Of a DNA stretch of 64,000 nucleotides, positions 60,370-64,000 are shown in pieces. The notes under the pieces were generated by a model. That model was not told where the DNA came from, made no database searches, and saw nothing but the letters and a program-made list of their open reading frames with translations. Every line of letters starts with the position of its first letter. The stretch's first letter is position 1. Source of the DNA: Mesobacillus selenatarsenatis SF-1 (GTDB lineage Bacteria; Bacillota; Bacilli; Bacillales; Cytobacillaceae); contig NZ_BASE01000028.1 of assembly GCF_000813125.1 (NCBI RefSeq), positions 1-64,000 on the forward strand, read 5' to 3'. The translations under genes were made by a program, and so were the position numbers.

Positions 60370-60775
60370 ACGGTTGTGCTCCTTTTTTATACGGTAAGAG
60401 CAAATTATTATACGGTTGGACCGCTTTATTATACGGTTGGAGCAAATATATCTACGGTTATATTGCTTTTTTCTCCAGTTGGTGCAAATATATCTCCAGT
60501 TGGGCAGTTTTTTTCTCCAGTTGAAGCAAATATATCTCCGGTTGGGCAGTTTTTTCCTGTCAAGGCTAATATATTTCAGGTTGACCAAATTATAATTCAG
60601 GTTGGACGACTTTTATTCCCGGTTGGACGACTATATTTCCGATGGTTCAGCTTTATTTACGGTTGCAGCAAATATATTTACGGTTGAACAGCTTTTATCT
60701 ACGGTTGCAGCAAAAATATTTACGGTTGGACAACTTTTATTTACGGTTGGGGTAAATATATTTACGGTTTTAAAA
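60370..60775. repeat. about nineteen 21-bp repeat units, block 2, with A/B alternation
   Basis: Heads NCGGTTG or CCAGTTG occur every 21 bp from 60370 to 60764, with slips near 60559 and 60640. Two unit types alternate, one with GCAAATATAT and one with an AGNTTTTNT-type body, giving a 42-bp higher order. Because 21 is divisible by three, frames on both strands stay open here and spell heptapeptide repeats, which I take as by-products. The block ends 14 bp before the stop of the aldehyde dehydrogenase gene. Confidence 0.88.
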
Positions 60776-60789
60776 AACGAACTATATTT

Positions 60790-62250
60790 TTACAGCTTCA
60801 TCGTAATCGTCTTGGCTTCGGTATAAAATTCGAAGCTGTGCCTGCCGCCTTCGCGTCCGATGCCGCTGGCTTTCGATCCGCCAAACGGTGTGCGCAGGTC
60901 GCGGTAATACCAGCAGTTGATCCACAACAAACCAGAATTCACTTTTGCGGCCACACGATGTGCTCGGCGCAGGTCATTCGTCCATACGACACCCGCCAGT
61001 CCATACATCGAATCGTTCGCGATGCGCACAGCATCTTCTTCTGTTTTGAATGGAATCACAACTAGCACTGGCCCGAAAATTTCTTCCTGGGCCACACGCA
61101 TCTTGTTATCCACATCGTATAAAACAGTTGGTTCATAGAAGTTGCCCTCTCCAAGACTGGCAATTCGCTTCCCGCCTGTTGCGAGCTTGGCCCCTTCACC
61201 CAATCCGATCTGCACGTACTCATCGACGGTTTCCAGATGGCCCTTTGAAACAAGCGCACCCATATCTGTTTCCTGATCAAGTGGATTGCCGACTTTCAAA
61301 GCGCGAGCAGCTTCCACAAATTTTTCCATGAATCGATCGTAAATGGTCTCCTGCACTAGTAATCTAGAACCTGCAAGACAAATCTCACCCTGGTTCCTGA
61401 AAATAGCTTCAATTGATCCCGCAACTGCTTCATCGAGATCGGCATCCTCGAACACGATATTGGCAGATTTACCGCCAAGTTCCAGAGAAACGGGAATCAG
61501 CTGTGAAGCGGCGTTTTGCATCACCGTGCGGCCTGTCGTACTGTCGCCGACAAAGGAAATCCTTCGTACTGAAGGGTTACGTGTCATCTCTGTTCCTGCC
61601 GTGCCACCAGGACCCGTGATAATATTCAACACACCTGGCGGCAATCCCGCTTCATTAGCAATCTCACCAAGCATGACCGCACTCAATGGAGTATAGGAAG
61701 CTGGCTTCACAACAACCGTATTTCCGGCAGCCATTGCCGCTGAAGCCTTCCAAGTCATCTGCATGAACGGCAGGTTCCATGGAATGATCAAGCTGGTCAC
61801 TCCAGCCGGTGCGTATTTGGAATAAGACATATATCTTGATTGATCATAATGCTCATGGTTAATGTAGTTCGCCATTTCAGCAAAAAAGCGCAGGTTCGCT
61901 GCAGCCCGCGGGATATCAAATCCGCGACTTTCCTTGATTGGCTTGCCGACATCAAGTGTCTCGACCAGTGCTAATTCATCGACTCTTTCCATGACCAGGT
62001 CAGACATCCTGACCAGAATTTTTGTTCTTTCGGCTACTGGCATCTCACTCCAGACACCACTTTCGAACGTCTTCTGAGCGACATCTATTGCCAATTTCGC
62101 ATCCTCGACACCAGCCTTTGCAACAGATGCCAGCTTCTTATTCGTCGAAGGATCGATTGTTTCAAAAGTCTCACCGGACATTGCATCACGGTATTCACCG
62201 TTAATGAACAGCTTTGCGTCTTTTATTGCCTGTGGCTGAGCCAGATTCAT
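60790..62250 (-). CDS. 2-aminomuconate / 2-hydroxymuconate semialdehyde dehydrogenase (ALDH family)
   Basis: A 486-residue NAD-dependent aldehyde dehydrogenase. PWNLPFMQMTWKASAAMAAGNTVVVKP (positions ~151-177), LELGGKSANIVFEDAD (catalytic Glu, ~252-267) and NQGEICLAGSRLLV (catalytic Cys, ~284-297) are intact. Flanked by the ACMS decarboxylase and RidA-type deaminase, the substrate is most likely 2-aminomuconate 6-semialdehyde. It overlaps the RidA-like gene by 4 bp. Confidence 0.88.
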   Translation of the reverse strand: MNLAQPQAIKDAKLFINGEYRDAMSGETFETIDPSTNKKLASVAKAGVEDAKLAIDVAQKTFESGVWSEMPVAERTKILVRMSDLVMERVDELALVETLDVGKPIKESRGFDIPRAAANLRFFAEMANYINHEHYDQSRYMSYSKYAPAGVTSLIIPWNLPFMQMTWKASAAMAAGNTVVVKPASYTPLSAVMLGEIANEAGLPPGVLNIITGPGGTAGTEMTRNPSVRRISFVGDSTTGRTVMQNAASQLIPVSLELGGKSANIVFEDADLDEAVAGSIEAIFRNQGEICLAGSRLLVQETIYDRFMEKFVEAARALKVGNPLDQETDMGALVSKGHLETVDEYVQIGLGEGAKLATGGKRIASLGEGNFYEPTVLYDVDNKMRVAQEEIFGPVLVVIPFKTEEDAVRIANDSMYGLAGVVWTNDLRRAHRVAAKVNSGLLWINCWYYRDLRTPFGGSKASGIGREGGRHSFEFYTEAKTITMKL

Positions 62251-62726
62251 CCTAATCCAACCTCCTCATCCTCAACTTCGACGACCATTTCGACCTCAAC
62301 AGCATTATTCAAAGGCAGCTGCGCCATGCCGACAGCAGATCTCCCATGCTTCCCACGCTCACCGAACACCTGTACCAGCAAGTCTGAAGCACCATTCATA
62401 ACCTTTGGCTGGTCGGTAAAATCAGGCGAACTATTCACGAAGCCAAGGACTTTTACCACCCGCTTAACCTTACTAAGTTCACCTAATTCCTGCTTCAGCA
62501 CAGTCAGTAAATTCAGCATGCACTGCCTAGCCGCATCGTAGCCAACTTCAATCGTGACATCCTCGCCAAGCCGGCCGCGGTATTCATTCGTTCCCTGGCC
62601 GGATGTAAAAATCAGATTGCCAGTCCTTACGCAGCTTACATAATTCCCTGCGGATTGGCGGGGAGCTGGCAAGGTCAGGCCTAACTCTTTCAAACGTTCT
62701 TCAGGTGTAACTAAGGCCTTTTCCAT
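62247..62726 (-). CDS. RidA-family 2-aminomuconate deaminase
   Basis: A 159-residue RidA/YjgF-fold protein. NYVSCVRTGNLIFTSGQGTNE (positions ~28-48) and YDAARQCMLNLLTVLKQELG (~79-98) match, and the conserved Arg is in RVVKVLGFVNSSPDFTDQPKV. In the NbaF/AmnD branch the enzyme releases ammonia from 2-aminomuconate to give 4-oxalocrotonate, which fits its place between the dehydrogenase and decarboxylase genes better than a general imine deaminase role. Confidence 0.85.
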   Translation of the reverse strand: MEKALVTPEERLKELGLTLPAPRQSAGNYVSCVRTGNLIFTSGQGTNEYRGRLGEDVTIEVGYDAARQCMLNLLTVLKQELGELSKVKRVVKVLGFVNSSPDFTDQPKVMNGASDLLVQVFGERGKHGRSAVGMAQLPLNNAVEVEMVVEVEDEEVGLG

Positions 62727-62730
62727 AAAA

Positions 62731-63741
62731 TCAACTCCCCACCTTAACAGGAATATTCAAGAACCTGAGCGCATTTTTACCGAGCATCGCTTCCGTCTGT
62801 TCCTTTGATAACCCGACAGTATCGTCAATGACCTTTCCAGGAGGAACCTCCCTCAGCAAAAAAGGATAATCAGATCCCATGATGATGCGCTCATGGCCAA
62901 AATTCTGGAGTAAATAGTTCAGGTTGACCGGTTCATTTACAAGCGAATCATAGTAAAATTGCTTGGCGTAATGACTTGGCGGCTTATCAAGCAAGCGCAA
63001 ATGCGGCCACACCTTCCAGCCCTGATCAAGACGCGGCAGCAAGTAAGGCAGTGCACCCCCGCCATGAGCCAAACAGATTTTCAACCCAGGGAACTTTTCC
63101 ATGATTCCGCCAAGAATCAAACTTGCTCCAGCCAAAGCTGTTTCGCTTGGCATCCCAACGGTGTACATCAAGTTATGGCGCGGCATCCGTTCCTTTCCAA
63201 GTGTCTCCCATGGATGGATGAACAAAGGAACTTCCCACTTCTCCGCCATTTCAAAGAATTCGATAAACTGAGGATCATCAAGATTGACCCCATTTACATT
63301 CGTGCCAATCTCAATCCCGCTCAATCCTAGCTCATGCTTGCAGCGGTCCATCTCGCGGATCGCAACCTCAACGTTTTGCAGCGGCACTGCGCCCAGCCCA
63401 ATGAATTTAGTCGGATACTGGCTAACCAGGTCAGCAATAAAGTCATTCTGGACTCTTGCCAAAATTTCTGCTTGCTCAGCCGGAGCCCAGTAAGAGAACG
63501 TGACAGGAATCGGAGAAAGAACCTGAATGTCGACTCCCTCCCGCTCCATATCCTTGATTCGTTTTTCAGCATCCCAAACCTGGTCGGTCACTTCGCGGAA
63601 CACCTTGCCGGCAATCATGATATTAGCGCCACAAGCACAGGTGCGCTCAAGTGTCGGCCACTTCTCACCGCCGAATCTCTGCGTCAGCTCACTGAAATTC
63701 TCCGGAATAATATGCGTATGGAAGTCTACTCGCATTTCCAT
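62731..63741 (-). CDS. 2-amino-3-carboxymuconate-6-semialdehyde decarboxylase (ACMSD/NbaD-like)
   Basis: A 336-residue amidohydrolase-superfamily decarboxylase. RVDFHTHIIPENF (~4-16) holds the HxH zinc pair, LFIHPWETLGKERM (~175-188) and LAHGGGALPYLLPRLDQGW (~223-241) the further His ligands, and IIMGSDYPFLLREVPPG (~286-302) the catalytic Asp. It decarboxylates the ring-cleavage product and prevents its spontaneous closure to quinolinate. It overlaps the dioxygenase gene by 16 bp. Confidence 0.9.
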   Translation of the reverse strand: MEMRVDFHTHIIPENFSELTQRFGGEKWPTLERTCACGANIMIAGKVFREVTDQVWDAEKRIKDMEREGVDIQVLSPIPVTFSYWAPAEQAEILARVQNDFIADLVSQYPTKFIGLGAVPLQNVEVAIREMDRCKHELGLSGIEIGTNVNGVNLDDPQFIEFFEMAEKWEVPLFIHPWETLGKERMPRHNLMYTVGMPSETALAGASLILGGIMEKFPGLKICLAHGGGALPYLLPRLDQGWKVWPHLRLLDKPPSHYAKQFYYDSLVNEPVNLNYLLQNFGHERIIMGSDYPFLLREVPPGKVIDDTVGLSKEQTEAMLGKNALRFLNIPVKVGS

Positions 63742-64000
63742 TCACTCGCTTCTGGCGGCATCATATGCCCACAGTTATCACACTTGCGCAGCTCCTCATT
63801 TCCGTTAAAGCTGGCAATCGCTTCTTTTACCTGCTTTTCAATGTTTGTCAGCTGGATTGTAGCGCGGTGCATTTCATGGTCGCACTCATCGCAGAACCAG
63901 ACAAAATCCTCTAGTTCACCTTGTGCACGGTTACGCTCGATTACCAGACCAATTGTGTCAGGAACACGGTGAGGAGAATGAGGCACATTCGCAGGCAGAT
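63726..64000 (-). CDS. 3-hydroxyanthranilate 3,4-dioxygenase, C-terminal part (cut by window end)
   Basis: The last ~91 codons of a longer gene that continues past 64000. LPANVPHSPHRVPDTIGLVIERNR is the cupin strand of this dioxygenase (positions 64000-63930), and two CxxC pairs, CDEC and CDNC (near 63880 and 63765), form the rubredoxin-like iron site found in bacterial enzymes. It opens the ring of 3-hydroxyanthranilate to 2-amino-3-carboxymuconate semialdehyde. The rest of the cupin core is outside the window. Confidence 0.88.
   Translation of the reverse strand, partial: LPANVPHSPHRVPDTIGLVIERNRAQGELEDFVWFCDECDHEMHRATIQLTNIEKQVKEAIASFNGNEELRKCDNCGHMMPPEASEWKCE

Noticed and set aside
60325-60826. 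Open frames on both strands encoding heptapeptide repeats
   Set aside because: The 21-bp unit length keeps all frames periodic, frames are open on both strands at once, and no ribosome site is present. They are by-products of the repeat.
1-64000. tRNA, rRNA, riboswitch or phage genes
   Set aside because: Read on both strands, no tRNA cloverleaf, rRNA segment, T-box or known riboswitch core, integrase or structural phage gene was recognised.

Overview
The window looks like chromosome of a spore-former of the family Bacillaceae (Bacillus, Mesobacillus or a close relative). The grounds are strong GGAGG-type ribosome sites, frequent TTG and GTG starts, A/T-rich intergenic DNA, Rho-independent terminators, CcpA-type cre-like sites and protein families typical of that group. 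This is inference: no rRNA, tRNA or ribosomal protein gene was seen. No phage and no insertion sequence with a transposase was seen either.

Layout. 1-4500: a small + strand gene, then a minus-strand operon of two M20-type amidohydrolases and a membrane transporter with a clear promoter. 4595-4907: six tandem 52-bp repeats. 4908-15300: mostly housekeeping or unknown genes (VOC protein, WGR-DUF4240 protein, HD alarmone-hydrolase-like protein, phosphodiesterase, UMF1-type MFS transporter, membrane M20 peptidase, Cache-HAMP-GGDEF diguanylate cyclase, a lipoprotein and small membrane proteins). 15310-35469: a long stretch all on the minus strand. It holds a dipeptide-type ABC transporter with two binding lipoproteins, a GntR regulator, two ketopantoate-reductase-like enzymes, two SDRs, an amidase, M20 and M28 peptidases, a creatininase-family hydrolase and an HEGYPGH metalloprotein. 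Together they look like a system that imports and cleaves an unidentified peptide- or amide-bonded compound. Two copies of a ~185-bp non-coding element with terminal inverted repeats and target duplications sit in it.

35926-43669: small membrane proteins, EamA and acetamidase genes, DinB, a MerR-like/J-domain protein, a ferritin-fold acyl-ACP desaturase, and the most striking item: a redoxin lipoprotein gene (41863-42384) with one in-frame TGA exactly where the first Cys of a CxxC motif should be, followed by a hairpin of bacterial SECIS form. It is a candidate selenoprotein. A decayed AraC-family gene follows.

44007-52718: a four-subunit 2-oxoacid:ferredoxin oxidoreductase with a hotdog thioesterase and an unknown 98-residue protein, two CRP/FNR-family regulators, and a TRAP transporter. 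The oxidoreductase and TRAP operons share an 18-bp palindrome upstream.

53277-64000: a second TRAP transporter and a nearly complete 3-hydroxyanthranilate meta-cleavage pathway: dioxygenase (cut by the window end), ACMS decarboxylase, aldehyde dehydrogenase, RidA-type deaminase, tautomerase, 4-oxalocrotonate decarboxylase, 2-oxopent-4-enoate hydratase, aldolase and acylating acetaldehyde dehydrogenase. It converts the ring to pyruvate and acetyl-CoA. Between its two halves lie about 700 bp of 21-bp repeats; the same family recurs at 8241-8428.
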